A stretch of DNA of 64,000 bases from Lachnospiraceae bacterium (GCA_017626095.1 JAGAJL010000012.1:1-64000); one strand, 5' to 3'; shown: positions 34,265 through 43,762, numbered from the stretch's first letter. Notes: generated by a model not told the origin, from the letters alone. Program-made: numbers and translations.

Positions 34265-34990
34265 ATGTATGAATTTCAGGCAAAAATCAGATACAGTGAA
34301 ACAGACAGTAATGGAAATCTCAGTCTGTTAGGACTGTTAAATTACTTTCAGGACAGTTCTATTTTTCATTCGGACAGTCTGGGAGCAGGTGTCGAGGCGT
34401 TAAAGGATCAGGGGATGTTTTGGGCGCTGTCGGCCTGGCAAATTGTAGTAAAGCGCTATCCAAAGGTTTGTGAGACTGTTACGGTTGGAACAGCACCTTA
34501 TGAATTTAAAGGGTTTATGGGCAATCGTAATTTCTGGATGAAAGATGAAAGCGGAGAAATGATTGCATGGGCCAATTCCATTTGGAGTCTGGTAGATATC
34601 CAAAGTGGGATGCCCAAAAAATGTCCGCCTGAAATTCAGGAGATATATAAACTCTCTCCCAAACTGGACATGGAATATGCGCCGCGAAGAATACAGTTTG
34701 AAGGAGAGCCTGTCAGGGAAGAAAAAATAGAAGTGGTCAAGCACCATTTAGATACCAATATGCATGTCAATAACGGACAGTTTGTCGATATTGACATGGA
34801 CTTTCTACCGATGGATTTTTCAGTCGGACAACTCAGGGTAGAATATAAGATGCAGGCGCATCTGGGGACGATGTTGTATCCTGCGGTTTATCGAGGTCGG
34901 GACAAAATCGGTGTTGCATTATTAAGTGAAGATGATAAAGTCTACTGTAATGTGGAGTTTACTAAAAAAGAGGACGGAAAAACATGTTAA
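34265..34990 (+). CDS. Acyl-ACP thioesterase
   Basis: The 241-residue protein has two hot-dog domains and is of the bacterial FatA/FatB-like type. The first contains IRYSETDSNGNLSLLGLLNYFQDSS, the second contains the catalytic-region HHLDTNMHVNNGQFVD (Asn-His dyad typical of the family) near residues 160-175. It releases fatty acids from acyl carrier protein. Its end overlaps the next gene (cvfB-like) by seven bases (ATGTTAA), which implies translational coupling. The RBS AAAGGTG precedes ATG 34265. Confidence 0.88.
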   Translation: MYEFQAKIRYSETDSNGNLSLLGLLNYFQDSSIFHSDSLGAGVEALKDQGMFWALSAWQIVVKRYPKVCETVTVGTAPYEFKGFMGNRNFWMKDESGEMIAWANSIWSLVDIQSGMPKKCPPEIQEIYKLSPKLDMEYAPRRIQFEGEPVREEKIEVVKHHLDTNMHVNNGQFVDIDMDFLPMDFSVGQLRVEYKMQAHLGTMLYPAVYRGRDKIGVALLSEDDKVYCNVEFTKKEDGKTC

Positions 34991-35847
34991 AGCTAGGTAA
35001 AAAACAAAGATTAAGTATTATTAAGACAGAGCCTTTCGGTGTATATTTGGCAGAATTTATGCCCAAAAAAGGAGAAAATCTCTCAGATATAGAAAAGGTT
35101 CTTTTGCCGATTAAACAGGTTCCGAAGGATTTTGGAATTGGCGATTCGCTGGAAGTCTTTTTATATAAAGATTCCAAGGATCGGTTGATTGCGACCGTTC
35201 ATGAACCGGCTATGACGCTCGGACAAATTGCCCGGTTGAAAGTAGTTCAGACTTCCAAAATTGGTGCATTTTTATCCTGGGGGCTGGAAAAAGATCTGTT
35301 TCTGCCTTTTAAGGAACAGACAAGAAAGGTAGAAGCCGGAGATGAAATACCGGTGGCGCTCTATATTGATAAGAGCAGTCGTCTGGCGGCCACGATGCGG
35401 CTATATCCTTATCTTTCGATTGCAAAAGGTTATGAAAAGGATGATATTGTAATCGGAACAGTTTATGAGATTGCACCCAATTTTGGAGTTTATGTTGCGG
35501 TGGATGATCAGTATCAGGCGATGATTCCGCAAAAAGAGCTGACAAAAAAGCTTTCTGTGGGGGAACGTATTGAGGCACGTGTCATCGCAGTAAAAGAAGA
35601 TGGTAAACTGGATTTAAGCATTCGTGAAAAATCCTATATGCAGATGGCACCGGATGGCGAAAAAATCATAGAACTGTTAGTTGCCAATGGAGGGAAATTA
35701 CCGGTTGGAGATAAATCTTCACCGGAGGAAATAAAAGAACTGCTTCAGATGAGTAAAAACGAATTTAAAAGGGCAGCAGGTCATCTCTATAAAGAAAGAA
35801 AGATTACCATTTCAGATAAAGAGATTAGAATAAAAAGAGATAAATGA
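34984..35847 (+). CDS. S1-domain RNA-binding protein, CvfB family
   Basis: The 287-residue protein has successive S1-like OB domains (KLGKKQRLSIIKTEPFGVYLAEF at the start, IARLKVVQTSKIGAFLSWGLEKDLFLP near 80-106 and DIVIGTVYEIAPNFGVYVAVDDQYQAMIP near 150-175) and a C-terminal winged-helix region (LLQMSKNEFKRAAGHLYKERKITI). This architecture is CvfB/YitL. In Staphylococcus, CvfB influences virulence and purine genes by an RNA-related mechanism. The start codon lies inside the thioesterase stop region. A terminator follows at 35867. Confidence 0.88.
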   Translation: MLKLGKKQRLSIIKTEPFGVYLAEFMPKKGENLSDIEKVLLPIKQVPKDFGIGDSLEVFLYKDSKDRLIATVHEPAMTLGQIARLKVVQTSKIGAFLSWGLEKDLFLPFKEQTRKVEAGDEIPVALYIDKSSRLAATMRLYPYLSIAKGYEKDDIVIGTVYEIAPNFGVYVAVDDQYQAMIPQKELTKKLSVGERIEARVIAVKEDGKLDLSIREKSYMQMAPDGEKIIELLVANGGKLPVGDKSSPEEIKELLQMSKNEFKRAAGHLYKERKITISDKEIRIKRDK

Positions 35848-35866
35848 AAAATTGCTGAATATAACA

Positions 35867-35905
35867 AAAGCGCACAAAAGTTTAAATCTTGTGCGCTTTA
35901 TTTTA
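35867..35905 (+). terminator. Terminator behind the cvfB-like gene
   Basis: AAAGCGCACAA (35867-35877) and TTGTGCGCTTT (35889-35899) form an 11-bp stem followed by a short T-rich stretch (ATTTTATG). Confidence 0.8.
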
Positions 35906-36036
35906 TGACACAAGCGTCAAACAAACTATATTATTGGAGAAAAGTGTTCCCTTTTTGAAAAAATTGTTTTATAATCAATGCATGCAGACGATAGTCTGTA
36001 CATTATGAAGAGATTAAAATATGCGAGGTTGAAGAA

Positions 36037-36267
36037 ATGAAAGTTCAGAATATCACAGATGTAGACAAGTTTTTTGAAGTAATTGACAGTTGCAAAGGAA
36101 AAGTAGAGTTGGTGACCGGTGAAGGTGACCGCCTGAATTTGAAATCCAAATTATCCCAGTATGTTTCCATGGCAAATATTTTTTCGGATGGAACAATTGC
36201 AGAATTGGAATTACTGGCATATGAGCCGGAAGATATTCAGAAATTATTAAGTTTCATGATGAGCTAA
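36037..36267 (+). CDS. Small HPr-like protein, function unknown
   Basis: The 76-residue protein starts at ATG 36037; TTGAAGAA upstream is a weak RBS. Its pattern VDKFFEVIDSCKGKVELVTGEGDRLNLKSKLSQYVSM ... IAELELLAYEPEDIQKLLSFM lines up by eye with the HPr-like protein at 7029-7259: helix, beta hairpin ending VTGEG/VSG, NLKSKL/DAKSIM, then DIQKLL/DVLAVL. Neither has the His15 loop of HPr. I infer a diverged HPr fold and assign no function. It precedes the WecG-like gene by 57 bp and follows a terminator, so it starts a new unit. Confidence 0.7.
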   Translation: MKVQNITDVDKFFEVIDSCKGKVELVTGEGDRLNLKSKLSQYVSMANIFSDGTIAELELLAYEPEDIQKLLSFMMS

Positions 36268-36324
36268 GGCGAATGCATTTAATGGCCACATATAATGTGA
36301 CGGCTTATTTGAACAGGTGATGTT

Positions 36325-37053
36325 ATGCGAAAGACAGAAGTCTTGGGGATACCGTTGACGGATTATACTATTCGCGAATCGATGAAGATGGTAGATTCTT
36401 TTTTTAAAGACGGAAGAGTCAGCACCATTGCAGTCATTACGATGAAAGGGCTGCTGGTTGCACATGAAGATGAATCTATCAAAGAGTGGATAACAAAAAT
36501 CGAATTGGCCGTTCCGGCAGATGTAGAAATATTACGAGCCGGAGACATTGCTTTTCATAACCGGATCCGGGATGTAGAGAATAATGTCTTTGTTACAGAA
36601 TTTTTTAAAAGGCTGGCGCGGCAGAAGAAAACAGTATATTTACTGAGTGATAATTCGGCAAAGCTGGAAAAACTAAAAAAAGAAATATTATCCTATGAAG
36701 AAGATATCCGAATTATAGGTTCTTTTTCTTTGGATTCTACGGATAATGGCGATGACTATGTTGTGAATGAAATCAATATGGCATTTGCGGATGTATTGAT
36801 TTCCAATTTAGAATCACCGGGGCGTGAAAGCTTTCTTGCAGAAAACCATATGAAGCTCAATGTTGCAATTTGGATGATGGTTCGGGCTGATGTGGATTTA
36901 TCGGAAAAAGAAAATGGATTTTGGCGGAAATTGAATAAGCAGATTTTGAAAAAGATTTTTTCTGCCAGATTAATCCGCTACCATAACGCAGAGCAGGTGC
37001 GTGTTGTGGAGAATGCTGAAGAAGAGCTTGCGGAAGAAAAAAAGAAAGTATGA
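36325..37053 (+). CDS. WecG/TagA/CpsF-family glycosyltransferase-like protein, diverged
   Basis: The 242-residue protein has the family start EVLGIPLTDYTIRESMKMVDSFFKDGR, the mid-region ERxxxYLLSD-like KKTVYLLSDNSAKLEKLKKEI and a C-terminal region rich in Lys/Arg (FWRKLNKQILKKIFSARLIRY). The family transfers sugars such as ManNAc to lipid-linked carriers (GT26). The segment that usually reads PDG-xG-V with the catalytic aspartate is here PADVEILRAGD, so activity may be lost or altered. It has a predicted acidic, charged C-tail. No wall-teichoic genes are adjacent. The start ATG 36325 has an ACAGGTG upstream. Confidence 0.7.
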   Translation: MRKTEVLGIPLTDYTIRESMKMVDSFFKDGRVSTIAVITMKGLLVAHEDESIKEWITKIELAVPADVEILRAGDIAFHNRIRDVENNVFVTEFFKRLARQKKTVYLLSDNSAKLEKLKKEILSYEEDIRIIGSFSLDSTDNGDDYVVNEINMAFADVLISNLESPGRESFLAENHMKLNVAIWMMVRADVDLSEKENGFWRKLNKQILKKIFSARLIRYHNAEQVRVVENAEEELAEEKKKV

Positions 37054-37056
37054 AAG

Positions 37057-37085
37057 AATGATCTTTTGACACTGGTATCATATTA
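37057..37085 (-). repeat. Fragment related to family 2 (copy e, inverted)
   Basis: Read on the minus strand it gives ATGATACCAGTGTCAAAAG, matching the start of copy d (GATACCAGGGTCAAAAGG). The remainder of the element is missing. It is short, so the assignment is tentative. Confidence 0.45.
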
Positions 37086-37102
37086 ATCGAAAAAATTTCA
37101 AA

Positions 37103-37146
37103 AAATTGTGCATAATTCCAACCGGATGAATGCACAATTTTTCTTT
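37103..37146 (+). terminator. Terminator behind the WecG-like gene
   Basis: AAATTGTGCAT (37103-37113) pairs with ATGCACAATTT (37130-37140) and is followed by TTCTTT. The following 280 bases to the next gene are very AT-rich with no other feature that I can define. A possible promoter is TTTACA near 37360 with TATATG 16 bases downstream. Confidence 0.85.
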
Positions 37147-37426
37147 ATATAAGAGAAATAGAAGGCGCACGAAGGGCATACACGATTTATTAAAAAGTCA
37201 AAAATCACAAGATATGTAAATTTTTATAGCATCATATACTAAATATATGGGCTGAAAACAGATTTACATAAAATTCCAGAGATTTTTATTTTAAAAATCA
37301 AAAAACCCAAAAAATTCACAAAAAATACTGGCATTATTTGTGAAAATGTATTAAAATTGTTTACATAATGATTCAATATGGTATATGGGGAAGTAAGGTT
37401 ATTGAATTAGAGAGGGAGCAAAGACT

Positions 37427-38515
37427 ATGATTTCAAATCAGATATTGCAGAATACCATCGACGGATTAAAGGGAATTTCCGGTGTTGATTTTATCGTTTT
37501 AGATACGGATGGAAATGAGGTCGCAGAGACAACCAGAGAAGATTTTGATTACGGTACGGAAGTTGTGGAATTTGTTAAATCCCCGGCTGACAGTCAGGAG
37601 TTTTCAAAATATTTGTTTTTTAAGATCTATGATGATCAGGCTCCGGAATATGTCTTGGTGGTTGTTGGTTCCGGTGACAATTCTTATCTGGTAGGGAAGA
37701 TGTCAGCATTTCAGATGCAGGGATTGATGGTCGCCTACAAAGAGCGGTTTGATAAAGATAACTTTATTAAAAATCTACTTTTGGATAATCTTTTGCTGGT
37801 GGATATATACAGCAGATCCCAAAAATTACATATTCCTATGGAAGCCAAAAGGACGGTTATGATTGTAGAACCGATTGAAGGAAAAGAAAGCGGTCTTAAT
37901 GAAGCTGTCAGGGCTTGTTTTCCTGCCAACGGCAAAGATTTTGTTACAGCGGTTGATGAAAACAGTGTGGTTATCGTAAAAGAAATTGTGGGAAATGATT
38001 CCAAAGCCGATATTGAAAAGACGGCTTCCATGATTAAAGATCATCTGGAGAAAGAGGGCATTTCCAAGGTACATGTTGCATATGGTAATATTGTGAATGA
38101 ACTAAAAGAAGTAAGCCGTTCTTACAAAGAAGCCAAGATGGCTATGGATGTGGGAAAGATTTTCTTTGAGGAACGTTGCGTGATTGCATATAGCGAGTTA
38201 GGAATTGGACGTTTGATATATCAGCTCCCCATTCCTCTTTGCAAAATGTTTATCAATGAGATTTTCGGCGGTCGCAATCCGGATGATTTTGATGAAGAGA
38301 CGATTACGACCATACATAAGTTTTTTGAAAACAGCCTGAATGTATCGGAAACCTCCCGTCAGCTGTTTATTCACCGGAATACTTTGGTTTATCGTTTGGA
38401 TAAGCTTCAAAAGAGCACCGGTCTTGATTTGAGAGTGTTTGAAGATGCCATCACCTTTAAAATTGCATTGATGGTTGTAAAATACATGAAATATATGGAA
38501 AGTTTCAATTATTAA
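37427..38515 (+). CDS. PucR/CdaR-type transcriptional regulator
   Basis: The 362-residue protein has an N-terminal ligand-binding-like domain (LKGISGVDFIVLDTDGNEVAET), a middle region and a C-terminal HTH_30 domain (FFENSLNVSETSRQLFIHRNTLVYRLDKLQKSTGLDLR, about residues 300-337). This layout is that of sugar diacid regulator CdaR and PucR-type proteins. Ligand and targets cannot be read; no sugar diacid or purine genes are close. It has AGAGGGAG as RBS and a long AT-rich upstream region. A family 2 element starts with the base right behind its stop codon. This CdaR is unrelated to the YbbR-domain protein at 58245. Confidence 0.85.
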   Translation: MISNQILQNTIDGLKGISGVDFIVLDTDGNEVAETTREDFDYGTEVVEFVKSPADSQEFSKYLFFKIYDDQAPEYVLVVVGSGDNSYLVGKMSAFQMQGLMVAYKERFDKDNFIKNLLLDNLLLVDIYSRSQKLHIPMEAKRTVMIVEPIEGKESGLNEAVRACFPANGKDFVTAVDENSVVIVKEIVGNDSKADIEKTASMIKDHLEKEGISKVHVAYGNIVNELKEVSRSYKEAKMAMDVGKIFFEERCVIAYSELGIGRLIYQLPIPLCKMFINEIFGGRNPDDFDEETITTIHKFFENSLNVSETSRQLFIHRNTLVYRLDKLQKSTGLDLRVFEDAITFKIALMVVKYMKYMESFNY

Positions 38516-38558
38516 GATACCAGGGTCAAAAGGTGCGTAGCAATCCGTTGGTATCATG
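38516..38558 (+). repeat. Dispersed element, family 2, copy d (first hairpin only)
   Basis: GATACCAGGGTCAAAAGGTGCGTAG then CAATCCGTTGGTATCATG matches the first half of copies b and c. The second hairpin (AAAATACCTTTT) is missing. It begins directly after the TAA of the upstream gene and ends 35 bases before ftsE. Confidence 0.8.
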
Positions 38559-38593
38559 TAACAGTAAAAAGCAAAAGAAAGCAGGTAAACAAA

Positions 38594-39280
38594 ATGATTA
38601 CATTGGATCATGTGAGTAAGTCCTATTCGACCGGAGCACCGGCATTAAATGATGTCAGTATCCATATTGAACCGGGCGAATTTGTATTTATTGTTGGAGA
38701 CAGTGGCTCCGGTAAGTCTACATTGATCAAATTATTACTGAGAGAATTATTGCCGACTTCCGGCACCATTACGGTAAACGGAACCAACGTTGGAAAGCTA
38801 AAACATAGACAAATTCCTAAATTTCGTAGAAAAATCGGAGTTGTTTTTCAGGATTTCCGTCTTTTGATGGATCGTAATGTGTATGAAAATGTTGCATTTG
38901 CCCAGAGAGTTGTGCAGGTGCCCAATAAACAGATTCGGAAAAATGTTCCTTCTATTTTGGCTGTGGTTGGACTTGCAGGAAAATACAAGGCAAGACCCAA
39001 ACAGTTATCCGGTGGAGAGCAGCAGCGTGTTGCAGTTGCAAGGGCATTGGTAAATGAGCCGCCGATTTTATTGGCAGACGAGCCGACCGGTAACTTAGAT
39101 CCCAAGAATTCTCAGGAAATTATGAAACTTCTGGAAGAAATCAATGAAAAAGGTACAACTGTACTGGTAGTTACGCATAATAGAGAAATTGTTAATGCTA
39201 TGAAAAAAAGGGTCATTACAATGAGTCAGGGAGTCGTTGTAAGTGATCAGAAAGAAGGATCTTACATCGATGAGATTTAG
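38594..39280 (+). CDS. ftsE: Cell division ATP-binding protein FtsE
   Basis: FtsE is the ABC ATPase of the FtsEX complex, which activates peptidoglycan hydrolases during division or elongation. The 228-residue protein has Walker A GDSGSGKST at 35-43, signature LSGGEQQRVAVARA and Walker B PILLADEPTGNLD. ftsX starts inside its 3' end (11-base overlap), and the two form one complex. The hydrolase partner is probably the coiled-coil M23 protein two genes downstream. The RBS AAGCAGG precedes ATG 38594. Confidence 0.96.
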   Translation: MITLDHVSKSYSTGAPALNDVSIHIEPGEFVFIVGDSGSGKSTLIKLLLRELLPTSGTITVNGTNVGKLKHRQIPKFRRKIGVVFQDFRLLMDRNVYENVAFAQRVVQVPNKQIRKNVPSILAVVGLAGKYKARPKQLSGGEQQRVAVARALVNEPPILLADEPTGNLDPKNSQEIMKLLEEINEKGTTVLVVTHNREIVNAMKKRVITMSQGVVVSDQKEGSYIDEI

Positions 39281-40166
39281 TACATTACTTTATACGATAA
39301 AACAAGGTTTTACAAATATTATACGTAATAAATGGTATTCCCTGGCATCTATTGCTACCATTAGTGCGTGCCTGTTTTTGTTTGGCATTTTTTATTCTGT
39401 AGTGGCCAATTTTCAGTATATTTTAAAGACTGCACAAAACGGAGTGGCCGTAACCGTATTCTTTGATGAAGGTATCAGTGAAGAGCGGATTGCACAGATT
39501 GGTAATGAAATATCACAGAGAAGCGAAGTAGACCATATCAATTATATTTCTGCAGATGAAGCATGGAATAGCTTTAAGGATGAATATTTAGGCGAATATG
39601 CGGATGGTTTTACGGAAAATCCGCTTGCAGATTCAGCCAATTATGAGATTTATATCAAAGATGTATCCATGCAGGCAAATCTGGTTTCCTATCTGGAAAA
39701 TGTAGAGGGGATCCGTATGGTAAATCAATCTGAGATCACGGCAAACACTTTGGATGGAATCAATCGTCTGGTTGGTTATGTTGCAATCGGAATTATTGTC
39801 CTGTTGTTGTTTGTTTCCGTCTTCTTGATTGGAAATACAGTTACCATTGGTATTTCTGTCCGCAAAGAGGAAATAAATATTATGAAATATATTGGGGCAA
39901 CCGATTTCTTTGTCAGATTTCCTTTTGTGATAGAGGGTATGATTATCGGATTAATCGGTTCGGCTGTGCCACTTGGAGTCGTATATCTGATTTACAACAA
40001 TGTAATCGGGTTTGTATTGAATAAGTTTACTGTATTAAGCTCGATTTTGAATTTCCTTACGGTGCAGGAGGTCTTCCATGTATTGTTGCCGATTTCACTT
40101 GTGATTGGTGTTGGAATTGGTTTTGTTGGAAGTTTTATAACGGTAAGAAAACATATTCGGGTTTAG
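39270..40166 (+). CDS. ftsX: Cell division protein FtsX
   Basis: This membrane subunit of FtsEX has 298 residues: a cytoplasmic N-terminus, a helix at about 22-45, an extracellular loop (about 50-160) and three more helices. The start is ATG 39270, with AGAAGGAT ten bases before it, overlapping ftsE by 11 bases; the longer frame from 39243 has no RBS advantage. The extracellular loop is where cognate hydrolases such as EnvC or PcsB bind. The gene following encodes exactly such a coiled-coil protein. Confidence 0.94.
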   Translation: MRFSTLLYTIKQGFTNIIRNKWYSLASIATISACLFLFGIFYSVVANFQYILKTAQNGVAVTVFFDEGISEERIAQIGNEISQRSEVDHINYISADEAWNSFKDEYLGEYADGFTENPLADSANYEIYIKDVSMQANLVSYLENVEGIRMVNQSEITANTLDGINRLVGYVAIGIIVLLLFVSVFLIGNTVTIGISVRKEEINIMKYIGATDFFVRFPFVIEGMIIGLIGSAVPLGVVYLIYNNVIGFVLNKFTVLSSILNFLTVQEVFHVLLPISLVIGVGIGFVGSFITVRKHIRV

Positions 40167-40187
40167 TGTTAAGGAGATACAACGGTT

Positions 40188-41492
40188 ATGAAAAACATTT
40201 GGAAAACAATGAGCATTCTGCTTTGTACGGTTCTTTTAATATCCGCACCGGCACAGGTTTACGCAACGGAAAAAACAGCGGCTGATTACAAAGAAGAGAT
40301 TCGGGAAAAGAAGGAACAGGCAGAAGAACACAAACAGGAAATTCAGGCTTCCGAGTCTAAAGTCGATATGATGGAGGAAACCGTTGCAGGACTAAATAGC
40401 GAAAAAAAGGAACTGCAGGTAGCAAAGGATGAGCTGAGTGCCACTGTTGAAGAGCTGGATGCACAATTGACCAATGTACAGGAAGTGTTGACGCAGTTAG
40501 AGGAAGATATTGATAGAAAAACCAAGCAGGTTGAAAATATCAAAAATAGATTGAGGGAAGCAGAAGCTAACCAGGATGAACAGTATGCTTCCATGAAACA
40601 ACGTATCAAATTCATGTATGAAAAAGGTGATACTGCTTATATTACCATGGTTTTTGGTGCCCAAAATCTGACTGATATGCTGAATAAAGCCGAATACATT
40701 GAAGAGGTATCCGCTTATGACAGACAACTTTTAAATGAATATACGGAGACAAAATACCGGGTTATCAATTTAAAAGACAAATTGGAAGTGGAGCAGGCTT
40801 CTTTATTGGAAACACAGGAACAGGCTGAGATACAGGAACAACAGATGACAAGCCTGATTAACCAGAAAAACGGTGAAATCGAAAAGTATGAATCAGAAAT
40901 TGATACAAAAGAAGATGCAATTAAAGAATATGAGGCTATGATTGCATCACAGAATGCGACCATTGCAGCTCTGGAAGCAAGTATTCTGCAGGCTGAAAAA
41001 GAAGCGACAGCTTTGGAAAAAGAATTGGAAGAATCGGGCTTATCCGATAATGACATTGACAGTACGCCTTCTTCTAAACCGGTAACGACGCAACAGGTTT
41101 TCTCAGGACCTTTCTGTATGCCGGCACCATCCTATACCAGAGTGTCAGATGATTATGGAAATCGTATCCATCCGATTTTGGGTGTGCAACAGTTCCACAA
41201 TGGCATTGATTTTGCCGCACCCGGAGGTAGTCCGATTTTAGCGGCACAAAGTGGTACTGTTATTGCGGCAGCTTACAGCTCCACCATGGGAAATTATATT
41301 ATGATCAATCATGGTGGCGGCGTAATTACGATTTATATGCATGCATCTGCTTTGTATGTTTCAGCGGGACAGACGGTGTCCAAAGGGCAGAAGATTGCAG
41401 CGGTTGGAACAACAGGCCGATCTACAGGAAATCATTTACATTTTTCAGTTCGTGTGAATGGAAACTATGTAAGCCCTTGGAGTTATTTATAA
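40188..41492 (+). CDS. Secreted coiled-coil M23 peptidase, EnvC/PcsB-like
   Basis: The 434-residue protein has a signal peptide (MKNIWKTMSILLCTVLLISAPAQVYA), a long coiled coil (about residues 30-285) and a C-terminal M23 (LytM) domain. The domain contains HNGIDFAAPGG and HLHFSVRVNG with the zinc ligands His and Asp (HxxxD and HxH). This is the design of the FtsEX-controlled hydrolase or activator EnvC/PcsB. Position 21 bp behind ftsX supports this. With intact HxH and HNGID motifs it is probably an active endopeptidase, unlike E. coli EnvC. The RBS AAGGAG precedes ATG 40188. Confidence 0.92.
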   Translation: MKNIWKTMSILLCTVLLISAPAQVYATEKTAADYKEEIREKKEQAEEHKQEIQASESKVDMMEETVAGLNSEKKELQVAKDELSATVEELDAQLTNVQEVLTQLEEDIDRKTKQVENIKNRLREAEANQDEQYASMKQRIKFMYEKGDTAYITMVFGAQNLTDMLNKAEYIEEVSAYDRQLLNEYTETKYRVINLKDKLEVEQASLLETQEQAEIQEQQMTSLINQKNGEIEKYESEIDTKEDAIKEYEAMIASQNATIAALEASILQAEKEATALEKELEESGLSDNDIDSTPSSKPVTTQQVFSGPFCMPAPSYTRVSDDYGNRIHPILGVQQFHNGIDFAAPGGSPILAAQSGTVIAAAYSSTMGNYIMINHGGGVITIYMHASALYVSAGQTVSKGQKIAAVGTTGRSTGNHLHFSVRVNGNYVSPWSYL

Positions 41493-41509
41493 GTTAGAAG
41501 GTAATGATT

Positions 41510-42760
41510 TTGGAAGAACAGGTTCAATTACAACAGTCACAAAATACAGATAACAAATTGAAACCGAAAAAACGCTTTGGTATTTTTTTCCTGGGAGTGC
41601 TTTTGGGAGCATTGATAACCGGAACGATTGCGTGTTTTATAATTTTGCAGCAGTCAAAAACAACCATATCTTATGATGATTCGGAATCGGTTATTAATGC
41701 GGCGACAATTTCTAAATTGCAAAAATTGGAAGAAGGTATCGAGACTTATTATCTCAACGATTCGGAACAGGAAGAGCTTCAAAACAGTCTTTACCATGGA
41801 CTGGTAGAGGGACTGGGAGATCCATATTCTACCTACTATTCTCCGGAGGAGTTGGAGGATATCATAGAATCAACCCAAGGAGTTTATTACGGAATAGGTG
41901 CTTACATTGGTTATGATACAGACCGGGATTATTGTAAAATAGCAAAATGCATGGACAATTCTCCTGCTAAGGAAGTCGGTCTGTTGCCGGATGATATCAT
42001 TGTTGAAGTAGACGGCAAGGATATGTATAAGGTTCAGACCAGTGAAATAGTTACGTACATCAAGGGGCCTGAAAAAACCACTGTAGAACTTACCGTCTAT
42101 CGTGAAGGCGAACTTGATTATCTGCATTTTACAGTGGAAAGACGTAAAATAGAAACTCCTACTGTGGCATATAATATGGATGATGATGGTATTGCCTATA
42201 TCCAGATTGCAGAATTCGATGAAGTGACCTCGGGACAGTTTGAGGATTATCTGGAGCAGGCGCGAAATGACGGCATGAAAGGTCTTGTTATTGACCTTAG
42301 AGACAATCCCGGCGGAAGTCTTTCTACCGTTGTTGAGATTGCCAATCAGATTTTGCCCAAAGGTCTGATTGTTTATACCGAAGACCGGGATGGCAATCGT
42401 AAAGAATACGAGTGCGACGGCAAACATGAGATAGAGGTTCCGCTTGTTGTGTTAGTCAATGGTAACAGTGCCAGCGCATCCGAAATCCTGGCAGGGTCCA
42501 TTAAGGATTATGGAGTTGGTACAATTTTAGGTACAACAACCTTTGGTAAAGGTATTGTACAAAAGATTTTCTCGTTATCAGACGGTTCGGCATTGAAACT
42601 GACGATCAGCCATTACTATACACCCAAAGGAAATGACATTCATGGCGTTGGTATTGAACCGGATGAGGAACTGGAATTAGACAAAGAAGCTTATCTGGAA
42701 GACGGAACGGATAATCAGCTAAACCGTGCGAAAGAGATTTTGAAAGAAAAAATCCAGTGA
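41510..42760 (+). CDS. C-terminal processing protease, S41 family
   Basis: This CtpA-type serine protease has one N-terminal membrane anchor (about residues 18-40), a PDZ domain (GIGAYIGYDTDRDYCKIAKCMDNSPAKEVGLLPDDIIVEVDG) and the S41 domain. The catalytic Ser is in NGNSASASE and the Lys in TTFGKGIVQ. An alternative ATG at 41504 lies only two bases behind the AGAAGG; the TTG at 41510 is eight bases away, so it is preferred here. It is 17 bp behind the M23 gene, and Ctp proteases often act on cell-wall hydrolases, so co-function with FtsEX is likely. Confidence 0.9.
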   Translation: MEEQVQLQQSQNTDNKLKPKKRFGIFFLGVLLGALITGTIACFIILQQSKTTISYDDSESVINAATISKLQKLEEGIETYYLNDSEQEELQNSLYHGLVEGLGDPYSTYYSPEELEDIIESTQGVYYGIGAYIGYDTDRDYCKIAKCMDNSPAKEVGLLPDDIIVEVDGKDMYKVQTSEIVTYIKGPEKTTVELTVYREGELDYLHFTVERRKIETPTVAYNMDDDGIAYIQIAEFDEVTSGQFEDYLEQARNDGMKGLVIDLRDNPGGSLSTVVEIANQILPKGLIVYTEDRDGNRKEYECDGKHEIEVPLVVLVNGNSASASEILAGSIKDYGVGTILGTTTFGKGIVQKIFSLSDGSALKLTISHYYTPKGNDIHGVGIEPDEELELDKEAYLEDGTDNQLNRAKEILKEKIQ

Positions 42761-42868
42761 TGTATAATAAACTGAGAAACAATGCACCAAAATAAAACAC
42801 AATCTATAAAATACAACTTATAAAACAAAGATATTAATAAAAACAATAATAAAAATTACGGAGTAAAA

Positions 42869-43762
42869 ATGAGCAAAAAACAGGCCTATTTGTTAACTGC
42901 ATACAAGGATTTTGATGCAGTGTATGAACTGGCCTCTTTTTTGTGTAAAGAAGATTATGTCTATATTCATGTAGATAAAAAAAGTACGCAGCTGACGGAA
43001 CCGGAATTGGAAAAACTCAATGCTCTTGCTAACTGTGTGGCGTATAAAGAGTTTGACATTGCATGGGGCGGTTACAATCATGTAAAGGCTCTGCTTTCTT
43101 TAATGAAAAAAGCGGTAGAGAATCCGGAGGTTTCCTATATCCATATGCTGACCGGAGAAGATTATTTGCTCAAGCTGCCTTCAAAAATCCATGAGCAGTT
43201 TATAGAGGATAAACATATTTATTTGAGTTATATTGCGGAATGTGATTTTAACGAAGCTGTGAAAAAACGCTATTACTATTATAATTTTTTTCAGGATAAA
43301 AATGTAAAAAATAAAATTCTCTGGCTAATTCAGGATTTCACAGTCTTTTTGCAAAAGATAATCGGAATAAAGCGTAAAGGACTGGGAGAGTTTGATGAAA
43401 TCTATAAAGGCCTGGTCTATATATCCATACCGGTTGCGGCAGCAAAGGATATTCTTACTTACCTGATAAGCCATCCGGAATATGAAAAGGATTTATACCG
43501 GTGCCAGTTACCCGAAGAATTTTTCTTCCATACTTTACTTTTAAATGAGAAATTCTGTGATGGCAAATGGAAAAGCCACATCGTTGACAGAGAATTGCGG
43601 TTTATGAACTGGGAGCGGGGAGATGGTGGCAGTCCGGTGTATCTGGATGAATCAGATTTTGAAGAGTTAGCAAAGAGTAACTGCATATTTGCCAGAAAAT
43701 TCCATGGAAAAGAATCTGCAAAGTTGAAAGAACGCATCCGGAATGAATTGTGGAATACGTGA
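42869..43762 (+). CDS. Glycosyltransferase family 14-like (core-2/I-branching type)
   Basis: The 297-residue protein has the family start [37 protein letters not shown], the mid-motif [11 protein letters not shown] (usually SGxDxPL) and [15 protein letters not shown] near residue 212. It resembles bacterial homologues of beta-1,6-N-acetylglucosaminyltransferases that add branches to surface polysaccharide. Donor and acceptor are unknown. No signal peptide. The RBS ACGGAG precedes ATG 42869. A family 1 palindromic repeat starts 7 bp behind its stop. Confidence 0.85.
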   Translation: MSKKQAYLLTAYKDFDAVYELASFLCKEDYVYIHVDKKSTQLTEPELEKLNALANCVAYKEFDIAWGGYNHVKALLSLMKKAVENPEVSYIHMLTGEDYLLKLPSKIHEQFIEDKHIYLSYIAECDFNEAVKKRYYYYNFFQDKNVKNKILWLIQDFTVFLQKIIGIKRKGLGEFDEIYKGLVYISIPVAAAKDILTYLISHPEYEKDLYRCQLPEEFFFHTLLLNEKFCDGKWKSHIVDRELRFMNWERGDGGSPVYLDESDFEELAKSNCIFARKFHGKESAKLKERIRNELWNT

